NCBI RefSeq assembly: GCF_020615455.1
Contig: NC_059203.1
Span: forward strand, 47,926,515-47,990,514
DNA: 64,000 nucleotides
From: Coregonus clupeaformis
Lineage: Eukaryota > Chordata > Actinopteri > Salmoniformes > Salmonidae
Direction: 5' to 3'
Shown here: positions 49,009 through 60,064 of the stretch, in pieces
Position numbering within the stretch: position 1 is the first letter of the stretch
How the letters are laid out: each line of letters starts with the position of its first letter
Translations under genes and position numbers: made by a program
Notes under the pieces: generated by a model
Told to the model about the DNA's origin: nothing
What the model saw: only the letters and a program-made list of their open reading frames with translations
Database searches by the model: none

Positions 49009-50263
49009 GCTGCATAAAGGCTCGTCTCAGCGTTGTGTATAGTAGCCAGACTGGGTCCAGTCTCTGTCTCTCTGCTGAGGCATCCAGACCATCAGATACG
49101 CTTGATAGGTATGTTGGCCTCGCTAAATTGTATACTGTGTTGGGTTTTCTTCCACCATCCTCCCCCCTTCCCTTCATTCCTTTCCCTCCAGTGGTGAACA
49201 GATGGAAGTCCGTTCCACGGCGCGGGATTCAGCGATAACGCTGTTTATGAGTTCCATTGCGCACTCGGCAGGCTGCTAGCACTCTGCCTCTGTCTCAGCA
49301 CAGCCACAGGAAAGGGAAATGCTCACAAAGAAAATAGAAGCAGTTCATTTATGATTATACAATGTGTTTATGCTTATCAGTGTTTGAAATATGTACTGTA
49401 TATTAAAAAAGAGCTCCTAAAACCACATTCCCCTCCCTCCTTCTCTCCCTCCCGCCCTCTCACTCTAGCTCCTGCTAAGAGTTGAGTTCTGGCTCACATA
49501 AATGTGCTGAAACAGGACAAATTGGCCCAACTCAGACAGAGCCTCTGCAGTCATTGGGAATGGCTGAATGTGGATCCTTTGATATACAAAAGGAGGAAGT
49601 GATATAGGATGCTAGAATAACTAGGGAGAAAAACATCCCATTCCCCCATACAAATAGACATTCAAATAAATAATATATTTTCGTAGCAGGTTTAGTGCAG
49701 TATGCTACCCTGTCCTATTAAACTTAACGATCAGCCTGTTCACCGTCTCATCCTCAAAAGCCCAAAAGGCGCTGTGATTGGGTTCCGCTCATCATACATG
49801 AGTAAGGAAAACGGTCTTATTTCCGAAATAAGAAAATATTTCATCTAAAACATGAAACAGAAAAATGATTGCACAGACAATTCCTGTCTCTCCCAATCTG
49901 TCCAGAGATGAACATAGGGCTTCGAAATACCGCCTCACAACAGACCGAAAATAAGAAAGTTGACTGGGGGAAAGAGATGAAACAGAAGCCCAGTGAGGCG
50001 TCTTTTGGTGTCCCTCTATTTCACCTGATTGTGGTCCCTTGAAGATGGCCCTCATAAGACTAATGTATTCTGTGGTTAATGGAGCAGCTCGCGTCACTCT
50101 GCTCTGAGGGCCTGGCTGAGAGAGCCATCCTCCCGCCACAATGAAGAGCCAATTATCTCAAACAAAAGCATTATAAGGAGATATGACATGGTCAGGGGAA
50201 CAAACAGGAGTGTCAACTCTTACCCCCGACACTAGGGGTCAGAGTCACTAAGGGGACTCTACA
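49009..50263. other. non-coding DNA, nothing recognised
   Basis: Unique-looking sequence. A minus-strand open frame of 115 codons (50139-49792) has no recognisable domain. Confidence 0.35.
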
Positions 50264-50265
50264 TA

Positions 50266-51560
50266 CAGTGCATTCGGAAAGCATTCAGACCCCTTGACTT
50301 TTTCCACATTTTGTTACGTTACAGCCTTATTCTAAAATTGATTAAATTGTTTATTTTCCTCATCAATCTACACACAATACCCTATAATGACAAAGCAAAA
50401 ACAGGTTTTTAGAAACGTTTGCAAATGTATAAAAAAAAAAAAAAACTGAAATAATACATATATATAAGTATTCACCTTTGGCAGAGATTACAGCCTCGAG
50501 TCTTCTTGGGTATGAAGCTACAAGCTTGGCACACCTGTATTTGGGGAGTTTCTCCCATTCTTCTCTGCAGATCCTCTCAAGCTCTGTCAGGTTGGATGGG
50601 GAGCGTCGCTGCACAGCTATTTTCAGGTCTCTCCAGAGATGTTCGATCAGGTTCAAGACCAGGCTCTGGCTGGGCCACTCAAGGACATTCAGAGACATCG
50701 TCCCGAAGCCACTCTTGCGTTGTCTTGGTTGTGGGCTTACAGTCGTTGTCCTGTTGGAAGGTGAACCTTCACCCCAGTCTGAGGTCCAGAGCGCTCTGGA
50801 GCAGGATTTCATCAAGGATCTCTCTGTACTTTGCTCCGTTCATCTTTCCCTTGATCCTGACTAGTCTCCCAGTCCATGCCGCTGAAAAACATCCCCACGC
50901 ATGATGCTGCCACCACCATGCTTCACCGTAGGGATGGTACCAGGTTTCCTTCAGATGTGACGCTTGGAATTCAGGCCAAAGAGTTCAATCTTGGTTTCAT
51001 CAGACCAGTTAATCTTGTTTCTCATGGTCTGAGAGACCTTTAGGTGCCTTTTGGAAAACTCCAAGTGGGCTGTCATGTGTCTTTTACTGAGGAGTTGCTT
51101 TCGTCTGGCCACTCCACCATAAAGGCCTGATTGGTGGAGTGCTGCAGGTTCTCCCATCTCCACAGAGGAACTCTGGAGCTCTGTCAGCGTGACCATCGGG
51201 TTCTTGGTCACCTCCATGACCAAGGCCCTTCTCCCCCAATTGCTCAGTTTGGTCGGGCTGCCAGCTCTAGGAAGAGTCTTGGTGGTTCTAAGAATGATGG
51301 AGGCCACTGTGTTCTTGGGGATCTTTAATGGTGCATAAATGTTTTGGTATCCTTCGGAGCTCTAGGGACAATTCCTTCGACCTCATGGCTTGGTTTTTGC
51401 TCTTACGTGCACTGTCAACTGTGGGACCTTATATAGATAGGTGTGTGCCTTTCCAAATCATGTCCAATCAATTGAATGTACCACAGGTGGACTCCAATCA
51501 AGTTGTAAAAACATCTCAAGGATAATCAATGGAAACAGGATGCAGCTGAGCTCAATTTCG
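50266..51560 (-). mobile_element. Tc1-like element, right end truncated
   Basis: Same family as 6710-13096, opposite orientation. The left end CAGTGCATTCGGAAAG starts at 50266 after TA (50264-50265). The right part follows the family until CTGAGCTCAATTTCG near 51560 and then diverges, losing about 200 bp with the second inverted end. It preserves the uninterrupted site (AACATCTCAAGGATAATCAA near 51509) at which the gypsy element inserted in the other copy. Confidence 0.88.
50478..51386 (-). pseudogene. Tc1-like transposase remnant
   Basis: Minus strand from about ATG 51386-51384 (MRSKELSLEL). The head region is frame-shifted soon after the start. The open stretch 51307-50951 holds the second DNA-binding half and the first catalytic site INWSDETKIELFGL, then a stop. 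The catalytic middle (GGG...WGCF, DNDPKH) is out of frame or damaged between 50.8 and 50.95 kb. The third acidic site appears as LVLNLIEHLWRDLK, with changes around the usual PDLNPIE. The C-terminus runs past the family stop because the last codons are missing. Inactive, but it retains the linker region that is deleted in the copy at 12068-12881. Confidence 0.85.
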
Positions 51561-51627
51561 AATGAGAAACAGGTTTCTTTGAATAACCCTGTGAGATGCA
51601 TAAAACACACAGACATGCAGTAGTTTA

Positions 51628-52060
51628 AGTTGAAGTTATCTTTATTGTCCCAATTGGTAAATTTGTTGTGCAGTCAGAGTTCAACAATAAAAAACAACAA
51701 CATTAAAAACAGTGACAACCCTACAACTGATATAACATGAAACAATGAGATTGATAAAAAGGAGCAGTCATTGTGCAAAAGTGCAGCAATAATTTAACAT
51801 TATTTAATTTCATGTGCAGATCGAGAAAGTTTATGGCCTGTGGGATTAAAGAGTTCTTGTATCTGTTGCTATTGAGTTTGGGAAGTCTAAAACGACGACC
51901 CGAGGGGAGAAGCGCAAAATCGTCAAGGAGGGGGTGATCAGGACAGTCTAGGATACTGTTAGCTCTCCTCACCACTTGCTTTCTGAATGTCACTGAGAGA
52001 GCTGTGCCTGTTACACCTCGATGACCTTGCTGGCCACCTTAACCACCCTGTCCCACCTAT
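51628..52060 (-). pseudogene. LINE 3' fragment (L2/CR1/Rex-type ORF2 end)
   Basis: Minus strand. The 90-codon open stretch 51993-51721 contains PDHPLLDDFALLPSGRRFRL and NRYKNSLIPQAINFLD. This is the C-terminal end shared by L2/CR1/Rex-group LINE ORF2 proteins, where the conserved words are LPSGRR and K-NS. It is followed by a 3' UTR ending in CTTTATTGTCCCAATTGG (read on the plus strand at 51641). The upstream ORF2 is absent, as in 5'-truncated LINE insertions. The left neighbour is a truncated Tc1. Confidence 0.75.
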
Positions 52061-52820
52061 TTTTGTTGCAGTACATACGCCATATACACACACACAGTAC
52101 ACACACACAGCAGACTTTCTTGGCCCATGATGAAAGGCTTGATTGATTACAGGGTGATGTTATATTAAATGGGAGATCTCCTTCTCCTTGGGTCTTCCTC
52201 CTTTTCTCTCTATTTTCTCTCCCTCTCAAACCTTCTCCCTCACTCACGATGACCTCACCTTCTCTCTCCCTGTCTCGCCTCCCCCCCTTCCTCGCTCCCT
52301 CTCCCCCTGTTTCTCCATAGTAACCCATCAGTAGAGTGCCTCTCTCTCACTCTCTCTCCCCTAATGGCACAGCTATTAGCGCTAATGCATTTCAAACGTA
52401 CAGCAGCTGCCACATCACATTCAGATGGAAAGTGCATGTCTTCCTTGCCTTTCTCTCTTCTCTCCCTCCTTCTTTAACCCAGTTTTTTCCCCACCATCTC
52501 CCTATCTCCTACCCATCATACCAACAACCCACTCATTAACTATGCGCTCGAACGCTCCCCATTTGCCCGTCAATTGTCAGACCAGGAAATGAACAGGACC
52601 CTTTTCAATAAACAAGGATAACAAGGTTAACATTTAAGCTCAACCGTCACGATTTAATCGTCAACCATGATTACATCACAGTTGTACTTCCTGATCATAA
52701 ATACATGAACATAAACTTATATACTGGGTGACACACAACAATAGGTTTTGCACGCACAAACCCCTTGACGACGTGCGACCACAAACTACCATTAGTGTTT
52801 GGAAGTTTGGCTTTTTTTAC
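52061..52820. other. non-coding DNA, nothing recognised
   Basis: CT-rich in 52190-52320, otherwise unique-looking. No exon was recognised. Confidence 0.35.
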
Positions 52821-52885
52821 TGACTCAGATCTTTTTTTTTTGGGGGGGTTGGTAGTTCAGCTTAATATTGCAGATAGATTGTAAC

Positions 52886-54378
52886 TGTAGAGGTCTGTCA
52901 TTTTTATCATAGGTACACAGACTGTGAGAGACAGAATCCAAAACAAAAATCCAGAAAATCCCATTGTATGATTTTTAAGTCATTCATTTGCATTGTATTG
53001 CATGACATAAGTATTTGATACATCAGAAAAGCAGACCATAATATTTGGTACAGAAACCTTTGTTTGCAATTACAGAGATCATACGTTTCCTGTAGGTCTT
53101 GACCAGGTTTGCACACACTGCAGCAGGGATTTTGGCCCACTCCTCCATACAGACCTCCAGATCCTTCAGGTTTCGGGGCTGTCGCTGGGCAATACGGACT
53201 TTCAGTTCCCTCCAAATATGTTCTATTGGGTTCAGGTCTGGAGACTGGCTAGGCCACTCCAGGACCTTGAGATGCTTCTTACGGAGCCACTCCTTAGTTG
53301 CCCTGGCTGTGTGTTTCGGGTCGTTGTCATGCTGGAAGACCCAGCCACGACCCATCTTAAATGCTCTTACTGAGGGAAGGAGGTTGTTGGCCAAGATCTC
53401 GCGATCCATCCTCCCCTCAATACGGTGCAGTCGTCCTGTCCCCTTTGCAGAAAAGCATCCCCAAAGAATGATGTTTCCACCTCCATGCTTCACGGTTGGG
53501 ATGGTGTTCTTGGGGTTGTACTCATCCTTCTTCTTCCTCCAAACACGGCGAGTGGAGTTTAGACCAAAAAGCTATATTTTTGTCTCATCAGACCACATAA
53601 CCTTCTCCCATTCCTCCTCTGGATCATCCAGATGGTCATTGGCAAACTTCAGACGGGCCTGGACATGCGCTGGCTTGAGCAGGGGGACCTTGCATGGCAT
53701 AGTGTGTTACTAATGGTTTTCTTTGAGACTGTGGTCCCAGCTCTCTTCAGGTCATTGACCAGGTCCTGTCGTGTAGTTCTGGGCTGATCCCTCACCTTCC
53801 TCATGATCATTGATGCCACACGAGGTGAGATCTTGCATGGAGCCCCAGACCGAGGGTGATTGACCATCATCTTGAACTTCTTCCATTTTCTAATAATTGC
53901 GCCAACAGTTGTTGCCTTCTCACCAAGCTGCTTGCCTATTGTCCTGTATCCCATCCCAGCCTTTTTATTTTATCCCTGATATCCTTACACAGCTCTCTGG
54001 TCTTGGCCATTGTGGAGAGGTTGGAGTCTGTTTGATTGAGTGTGTGGACAGGTGTCTTTTATACAGGTAACGAGTTCAAACAGGTGCAGTTAATATAGGT
54101 AATGAGTGGAGAACAGTAGGGCTTCTTAAAGAAAAACTAACAGGTCTGTGAGAGCCGGAATTCTTACTGGTTGGTAGGTGATCAAATACTTATGTCATGC
54201 AATAAAATGCAAATTAATTACTTAAAAATCATACAATGTGATTTTCTAGATTTTTGTTTTAGATTCCGTCTCTCACAGTTGAAGTGTACCTATGATAAAA
54301 ATTACAGACCTCTACATGCTTTGTAAGTAGGAAAACCTGCAAAATCGGCAGTGTATCAAATACTTGTTCTCCCCACTG
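52886..54378 (-). mobile_element. Tc1-like element nested in the L1 fragment, left end missing
   Basis: Same family as 25531-26316. The right end ...TACTTGTTCTCCCCACTG at 54378 is followed by TA. The left end starts about 60 bp inside the family sequence (TGTAGAGGTCTGTCATTTTT), so the outer inverted repeat is lost. It is otherwise near full length. Transposase on the minus strand. Confidence 0.88.
53023..54010 (-). pseudogene. Tc1-like transposase remnant
   Basis: Minus strand from ATG 54010-54008 (MAKTRELCKDI). The head is open in part (53954-53649: MGYRTIGKQLGEKATTVGAI, then NHPRSGAPCKISPRV, then RDQPRTTRQDLVNDLKRAGT). It is disrupted after TISNTL. The first catalytic site is recognisable as SDETKI followed at once by a TAG near 53572-53570. 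The catalytic half is open from 53493 to 53023 with KHGGGNIILWGCFSAKGTGR, QHDNDPKHTARATKEWL and SPDLNPIEHIWRELK. The family stop is altered so that the frame runs on a few codons (YYGLLF). The N- and C-terminal halves are each fairly well kept, with breaks in the middle. Confidence 0.88.
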
Positions 54379-54964
54379 TACATACACATACATATCCTTT
54401 AAAAATATATATATATTCCCCTGTATTACTTTCCAACCCCGCCACCCTTTCCCTACTTGGAGTAAACTAGTGAACAACAATGCTTAGGCCTCTACTTCCA
54501 GCTTATACTTACTATCTACATTTTATGGACACATTCAATTTTACAATAATTATATTTTGTTTGTTTTTTCTCCTGAACTTCTTCTACTCTCAACCTCTCC
54601 GATCATTTTCATGATGTCCATCCGGTTTGCTTCTATATGCCATATCTTTCTAACTGTGCTCCTTCACAAAAGCTCCCAACCTACAACCTATATACTTATT
54701 ATGGACACAGTATGCTTACATTATTAGCTATCTTGTTATTATTTGTTGTTAGTTGTTATTAGTCCCATCATTCTATTCCATTCAACACCTCCCATCTATC
54801 TCTTAACACCATCCATATAGGATTTCTATTTGCCATATATATTTCAACTGTACTGTGATGTCTTACAAAAGTTCTGAACCTTTCTATTCTCATTGTTTCT
54901 ACAGATTGTGAATTGAAAATAAACATTTTTGCTAAAAGTATTATTATGTTATTGATTGATTGAC

Positions 54965-56237
54965 TATGACTTTTCAGATCACCCAGTAATGTTATCCACA
55001 AGGTTAGCTCCAGGTAAATATTGCAATCATTTAGCCATTCCTGGACCTATGTCCAAAAACAAGCTACAAATGTACAGTACCAAAACAAATGATCTAATGA
55101 TTCTGTCTCTTCACAGCAAAATCTGCAGAGCTGGGAAGATTGTATCCCCCATTTAAATAACATTCTATTGGTAGCAAGAATGTTATATAATAATTTAAAT
55201 TGAAAGATTCTAAGTTTTGAATCTGGTGTCGTTTTGCGTATCAGTTCATAAACACTATGCCATGGGATCGGTACGTCAAAAATCTCTTCCCAACTATTTT
55301 GCAATCTATATGGGACGGCTGTCAATCCTTTGGTCCTTAAATTAAACTGATTTACTTTTTTATTTATCACAGTTTTCCTTAACCAATTATGTTCTTTAAT
55401 ACAAGGTTCCTTACTTTCTCCCCCTTCCACTTTCCTCTTCCATTTTTGCGGTAAGGCTGCAATTATTTGGTTGTAATTTTGGGTAGAGCAGACATTTCCA
55501 TATTTTTTTTGTTAGCTGCATGTGCGACATAACTCCACCAGTCCTACCGATGATATCATTGACAAAGATTATACCTTTTTTAAACAAGGTTTTTTGTCAA
55601 TTAGTATATTTGAGTTTAACCACAATATTTGTTGCATTATTTGTTCTGTCGTTTCTGGAGGATTAAATTGAAATTTCAAACAACTTTCTATGGCTTGTTT
55701 TAGAAATAGTGATATTTGGGAGATGATTTCCTTTTCAAATAACTGAAAGTGAGTGGTTGTAATCTGAATAAAGGGAAAAAGGCCATTCTTGAACATTGGG
55801 TGAGACAATCTTACTAATTTGCTAGAGAACCAGTTCGGATTTCAGTATAACTTTTGTATGACTGAAGCTTTTAGTGATAGGTCTAATGCTTTAATATTCA
55901 ATCATTTCTGTCCTCCGAATTCATATTCATTATATAAATAGGCCCGTTTAATTTTGTCTGGCTTGCCGTTCCAAATAAAATTGAATATTTTTTTCTCAAA
56001 TAATTAAAAAAACTGTTCGCTAGGCGTAGGCAAGACCATAAGCAAATAGGTAAACTGGGATAATACTAAAGAGTTAATCAGGGTGATTTTTCCACAAATT
56101 GACAGGTATTTACCTTTCCATGGTAGCAAGATCTTATCTATTTTTGCTAACTTTCTATTAAAATGTTTTGACGAGAGATCATTTATTTCCTTTGGGATAT
56201 GTATTCCGAGTATATCCTCATCACCATTAGACCATTT
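54965..56237 (-). pseudogene. L1/Tx1-like ORF2 C-terminal fragment
   Basis: Minus strand. Near the right edge the frame reads KILLPWKGKYLSICGKITLI with NSLVLSQF. This segment lies after the reverse transcriptase core in L1-clade proteins. Further open stretches are 55808-55569 (MFKNGLFPFIQ and on) and 55430-55047. The latter contains RIFQFKLLYNILATNRMLFK, then LCRFCCEETESLDHLFWYC, the Cys-x2-Cys...His-x4-Cys-type motif at the end of L1 ORF2. The frames are joined by several indels and stops. The catalytic YADD region and endonuclease are absent because of 5' truncation. Confidence 0.85.
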
Positions 56238-56293
56238 TGACTCAGATCTTTTCGACTCGTTCTGTCAAAAGAACAACTCTTTCGACTCATTCG

Positions 56294-56422
56294 GCGAATG
56301 ATGAACTGAAAACTCGAAAGTCATGATTCTACAAGCCTCTCGTTCACTGTAGGCAGGACCCCCTACCTGGCGAACGATGAACTGAAAACTCAAAAGAGTC
56401 ATGATTCTACAAGCCTCTCGAA
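56294..56422. repeat. direct repeat pair, about 50 bp
   Basis: GCGAATGATGAACTGAAAAC and following (56294-56342) recur as GCGAACGATGAACTGAAAAC and following (56370-56422), both ending in ATTCTACAAGCCTCTCG. The second copy has a few substitutions and a small indel. Confidence 0.8.
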
Positions 56423-56569
56423 ACAAAAGTATACACCTCACACACATGGTTATGGGCTTAAAAAAAGAAGGCACCTGTACCATGTCAGATATCAAGTTGA
56501 AATGTATTCAATTTTGAGTTTGCATCCCAATATTACACTTTATATACATCACCTCATACAAGTGCTTGG

Positions 56570-57490
56570 GAGTATGGCTAGACGGTACACTGTCCTTCTC
56601 TCAGCACATATCAAAGCTGCAGGCTAAGGTTAAATCTTGACTTGGTTTCCTCTATCGTAATCGCTCCTCTTTCACCCCAGCTGCCAAACTAACCCTGATT
56701 CAGATGACCATCCTACCCATGCTAGATTATGGAGACGTAATTTATAGATCGGCAGGTAAGGGTGCTCTTGAGCTGCTAGATGTTCTTTACCATTCGGCCA
56801 TCAGATTTGCCACCAATGATCCTTATAGGACACATCACTGCACTCTATACTCCTCTGTAAACTGGTCATCTCTTTATACCCGTCGCAAGACCCACTGGTT
56901 GATGCTTATTTATAAAACCCTCTTAGGCCTCACTCCCACCTATCTGAGATACCTACTGCAGCCCTCATCCTCCACATACAATACCCGTTCTGCCAGTCAC
57001 ATTCTGTTAAAGGTCCCCAAAGCACACACATCCCTGGGTCGCTCCTCTTTTCAGTTCGCTGCAGCTAGAGACTGGAACGAGCTGCAAAAAACACTCAAAC
57101 TGGACAGTTGTATCTCCATCTCTTCATTCAAAGACTCAATCATGGACACTCTTACTAACAGTTGTGGCTGCTTCGCGTGATGTATTGTTGTCTCTACCTT
57201 CCTGCCCTTTGTGCTGTTATCTGTGCCCAATAATGTTTGTACCATGTTTTGTGCTGCTACAATGTTTTGCTGCTGCCATGTTGTGTTGCTACTATGGTGT
57301 TGTCTTAGGTCTCTCTTAATGTAGTGTTGTGGTGTCTCTCTTGTTGTGATGTGTGTTTTGTCCTATATATATTTTTTTTAAATCCCAGCCCCTGTCCCCG
57401 CAGTAGGCCTTTTGCCTTTTGGTAGGCCGTCATTGTAAAACTGACTTGCCTAGATAAATAAAGGTTTAATTCAAATAATAAAAAATAAAA
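56570..57490 (+). pseudogene. LINE ORF2 C-terminal fragment with 3' end (L2/CR1-type)
   Basis: Plus strand. The frame begins near YKCLGVWLDGTLSFSQHI, meets a stop (TGA near 56638), then is open 56704-57180. It contains MTILPMLDYGDVIYRSAGKG, YHSAIRFATNDPYRTHHC, IYKTLLGLTPTYLRYLL and RDWNELQKTLKL before the TGA at 57178-57180. This is the region after reverse transcriptase typical of fish L2/CR1-group LINEs. The 3' UTR follows, with GACTTGCCTAGATAAATAAA near 57442 and an A-rich end. The 5' part is missing. Confidence 0.82.
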
Positions 57491-57690
57491 AAACGAAGAA
57501 GATTGAAATATAACAAAACAGTTTGACATAGAAACACTGGATTTTCTGAGATTTAAAACAAATCATGTTTATTAATTATGAAATTATGAAAAATATGAAT
57601 AACATTCCACCCATGAGGCCACTAGAGGGTGATTTGGTTGTTTGACTTCAGGAAAGAGCTACACAATGTACATTTGTTGATTGCTAGCAG
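57491..57690. other. non-coding spacer
   Basis: No structure recognised between the LINE tail and the hAT left end. Confidence 0.35.
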
Positions 57691-58436
57691 GGGCGCAACT
57701 TTCACTGGGGACGGGGGGGACATGACCCCCCCCCCCCACACACACATTCTGAAATTGCATTTTTGTCCCCCCCGCTGTTTTAAAATTGTATTGTGATATA
57801 CAAAAATAGGTATCGGTGTGCTTTAGGACCATGCAGACGCCTCAGAGCGGTCAGGTAGGCTGTTTGGCGGTTTCAGTCGGCTGGATTTAGGACCGCACAG
57901 ACACCACAGAGCAAACAGAGGCAGCTGTTGTCTGTGTGTGTTGTGCTTTTTCTCAGAGTTGTAAAAGCAAGCAGTGCAGAAACATGGGCTACTCTTTCTT
58001 TGACTGATGTAGCTGGCAAGGTAACTGCTGTTTGACTTAACAGAAAAAAGTATTTATTCCCAGTGCTGAGCTTGTAGTTTAACTGACATGTAACGTTAGC
58101 TAATGTTGCATCCCCTCTCGACTGAAATTCTGTCTGAGTAAATGAACTAGCTAGCTAGCTAGTAGCTACCACAGCCAGTTCAGCTCTAGCCTCTAGCTAT
58201 CTGTCAGATAGCAGTATCTAACAGCTGTTGTGTGTATGGAAATGTTTTGTAGCCTTTGTTTTGTCCCGTTTCAACAGAAGTAAATTAACTTAGCCCGTTT
58301 TCGCCAGTTGATGTACCATTAGAGCTAGCCAAAAGTTATTATTTTTACCTCAATCACACTAGACCTGAATCAAATGATGAAACCAGTGGCCAAACGATTG
58401 AAGACTGATATTCTGACGTTTTTTGACAGCGCAATG
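57691..58436 (+). mobile_element. left end of a hAT-like transposon
   Basis: Starts with CAGGGGCGCAACTTTCACTG, a recurrent hAT-type left end in salmonids, followed by G/C homopolymer stretches. A leader of about 680 bp leads to an ATG at 58378 and a short coding piece with a splice-donor-like end at 58436. No matching right end was found in the window, so the element is truncated or extends in a form I cannot see. Confidence 0.55.
58378..58436 (+). pseudogene. possible first coding exon of hAT transposase
   Basis: The ATG-led piece MKPVAKRLKTDILTFFDSA ends at GCAAT followed by GTGAGT, a good splice donor. A basic stretch followed by L-FF near the N-terminus is common in hAT transposases of vertebrates. 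No second exon with a zinc finger or catalytic domain was recognised, so the call rests on position behind a hAT-type end, the start codon and the donor. Confidence 0.4.
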
Positions 58437-58591
58437 TGAGTTTTTATTAGTCAGTATAGCAATGTAATGTTATTGATCAGTCAGTTTCCCTAGCTAATTC
58501 CATACTTTTCACACTGACACGGTGTAAACAGCTCTACAGGCTTCACTGTCATGGTGCACAGTCAGTACACAACACTATGCTCATCATGTCT

Positions 58592-59080
58592 TAGCAGGAT
58601 CAGATGGTGACAGGTGTCCCTGCAGGGTCAAACAGCCAGGGAAGACCAGTCTACGGAGCTCAGGTGAATTTTGCAGTATATTATAACAATCAGTGAATGG
58701 ATACAAAGTTCAATCTTGAGTTGATGGGTAAGCTACAGTCTGGGATCTGGGAATTATGGTCATTTCAATGATTAAAACATTGATTCTATTATTGGATAAT
58801 ATAATGTATCAGTGGAGGCTGCTGAGGGGATGATGGCTCATAATAATGACTGGAATGGAGTCAAGTTTTCATGTGGTTGATGCCATTCCATTGACTTCAT
58901 TGCAGACATTATTATGAGCCGTCCTCCCCTCAGCAGCCTCCAATGTAATGTATAAATGCACACCAAGGTAATTATTTTAACGCCTCATCTGAGCAGGATC
59001 AGATGGTGACAGGGGTCTCAGCAGGGTCAGGCAACCAGGGAAGATCAAGTCTGTAACGGCGCTGAGGTGAACTTTTGCAG
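58592..59080. repeat. direct repeat pair about 400 bp apart
   Basis: The segment 58592-58675 (AGCAGGATCAGATGGTGACA and on to GGTGAATTTTGCAG) recurs at 58992-59080 (AGCAGGATCAGATGGTGACA and on to GGTGAACTTTTGCAG) with several differences. A short MITE lies between the copies. Confidence 0.8.
58810..58945. mobile_element. MITE with CAGTGGAGGCTGCTGAGG ends
   Basis: Left CAGTGGAGGCTGCTGAGG and right CCTCAGCAGCCTCCAATG are inverted with one mismatch. Inner words ATGGCTCATAATAATG and CATTATTATGAGCC are also inverted, so the 136-bp element can fold into a long hairpin. A very common salmonid repeat. Confidence 0.85.
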
Positions 59081-59467
59081 ATGCAACACTTTATTCTCTC
59101 TGTGCAGCAAACACTGGACAAGTCAGAAGCTTCAAAGATTGAAACTATTTTAAGGCAGTCTGACAAACTTCTAAAGTTGATTTCCAAACTGTATCAAGGG
59201 TAGATAGATAGAGGCTTTTCCCGATGACACAAAACATGTAAACAAAATGTGAGGAAGATCTGGGAGACACTGTTGATGATATTGAATGGATATAGATATG
59301 TTTGAATGCCCAGTCATGTTCAAATAATGTCAGACATAAATTACTGCAGTTTAAGTCCATCCATAGAACATATTATATGCCAGTGAAACTGAACATCATG
59401 CACTCAGAAATGTAATTCCTTTGCTGGAGGTGTAAAACACAAAAGGGGACATATTTTCATATGTTAT

Positions 59468-59946
59468 CATCATACCAAAGGTCAAGCATGGTGGTGGTGG
59501 TGTGATGGTTTGGGGATGCTTTGCTGCCTCAGGACCTGGACGACTTGCCTTAATAGAAGGAACCATGAATTCTGCTCTGTATCAGAGAATTCTACAGGAG
59601 AATGTCAGACCATCCGTCTGTGAGCTGAAGCTGAAGTGCAGCTGGGTCATGCAGCAAGACAATGATCCAAAACACAGAATCAAGTCTACATGAAAATTGC
59701 TAAAAAGCAACAAATTGGAAGTTTTGGAATGGCCTATTCAAAGTCCAGACCTAATCCCAATTGAGATGTGGCAGGACTTGAAACGAGCAGTTCATGCTTG
59801 AAAACCCACACGTCACTGAGTTAAAGCAGTTCTGCATGGAAGAGTGGGCCAAAATTCCTCCACAGCGACGTGAGAGACTGATCAACAACTACAGGAAGCA
59901 TTTGGTTGGAGTCATTGCAGCTAAAGGTGGCACAACCAGTTATTGA
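59468..59946 (+). pseudogene. Tc1-like transposase, C-terminal half
   Basis: Plus strand. It starts in the middle at KVKHGGGGVMVWGCFAASGP, then RLALIEGTMNSALYQRILQE and QQDNDPKH, the second catalytic Asp. A TGA follows KHRIKST (59691-59693). Sequence continues with KLEVLEWPIQSPDLIPIEM, where Pro-Asn is changed around the third acidic site. The frame is then lost by a small deletion and regained before the terminal Tyr-stop at 59941-59946. The DNA-binding domain and first catalytic Asp are absent. Confidence 0.85.
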
Positions 59947-60064
59947 GTGTAAGGGGGCAATTACTTTTTCACACAGGGGAATTGGGTGTTGCATAACTTT
60001 GTTTATGAAATAAATGAAATAAATATGAAATTGTTGTGTTATTTGTTCACTTATGTTCCCTTTA

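Larger units (their letters stand above)
52836..56237 (-). mobile_element. 5'-truncated L1/Tx1-like LINE insertion with target duplication
   Basis: The direct repeat TGACTCAGATCTTTT occurs at 52821-52835 and 56238-56252. Just inside the left copy is a T-run continuing to 52841, the poly(A) tail of a minus-strand insertion. The right part (54965-56237) is the C-terminal half of an L1-type ORF2. In between lies a long AT-rich 3' UTR interrupted by a Tc1 (52886-54378). Truncation at the 5' end plus poly(A) plus a 15-bp duplication is the classic outcome of target-primed reverse transcription. Confidence 0.85.
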
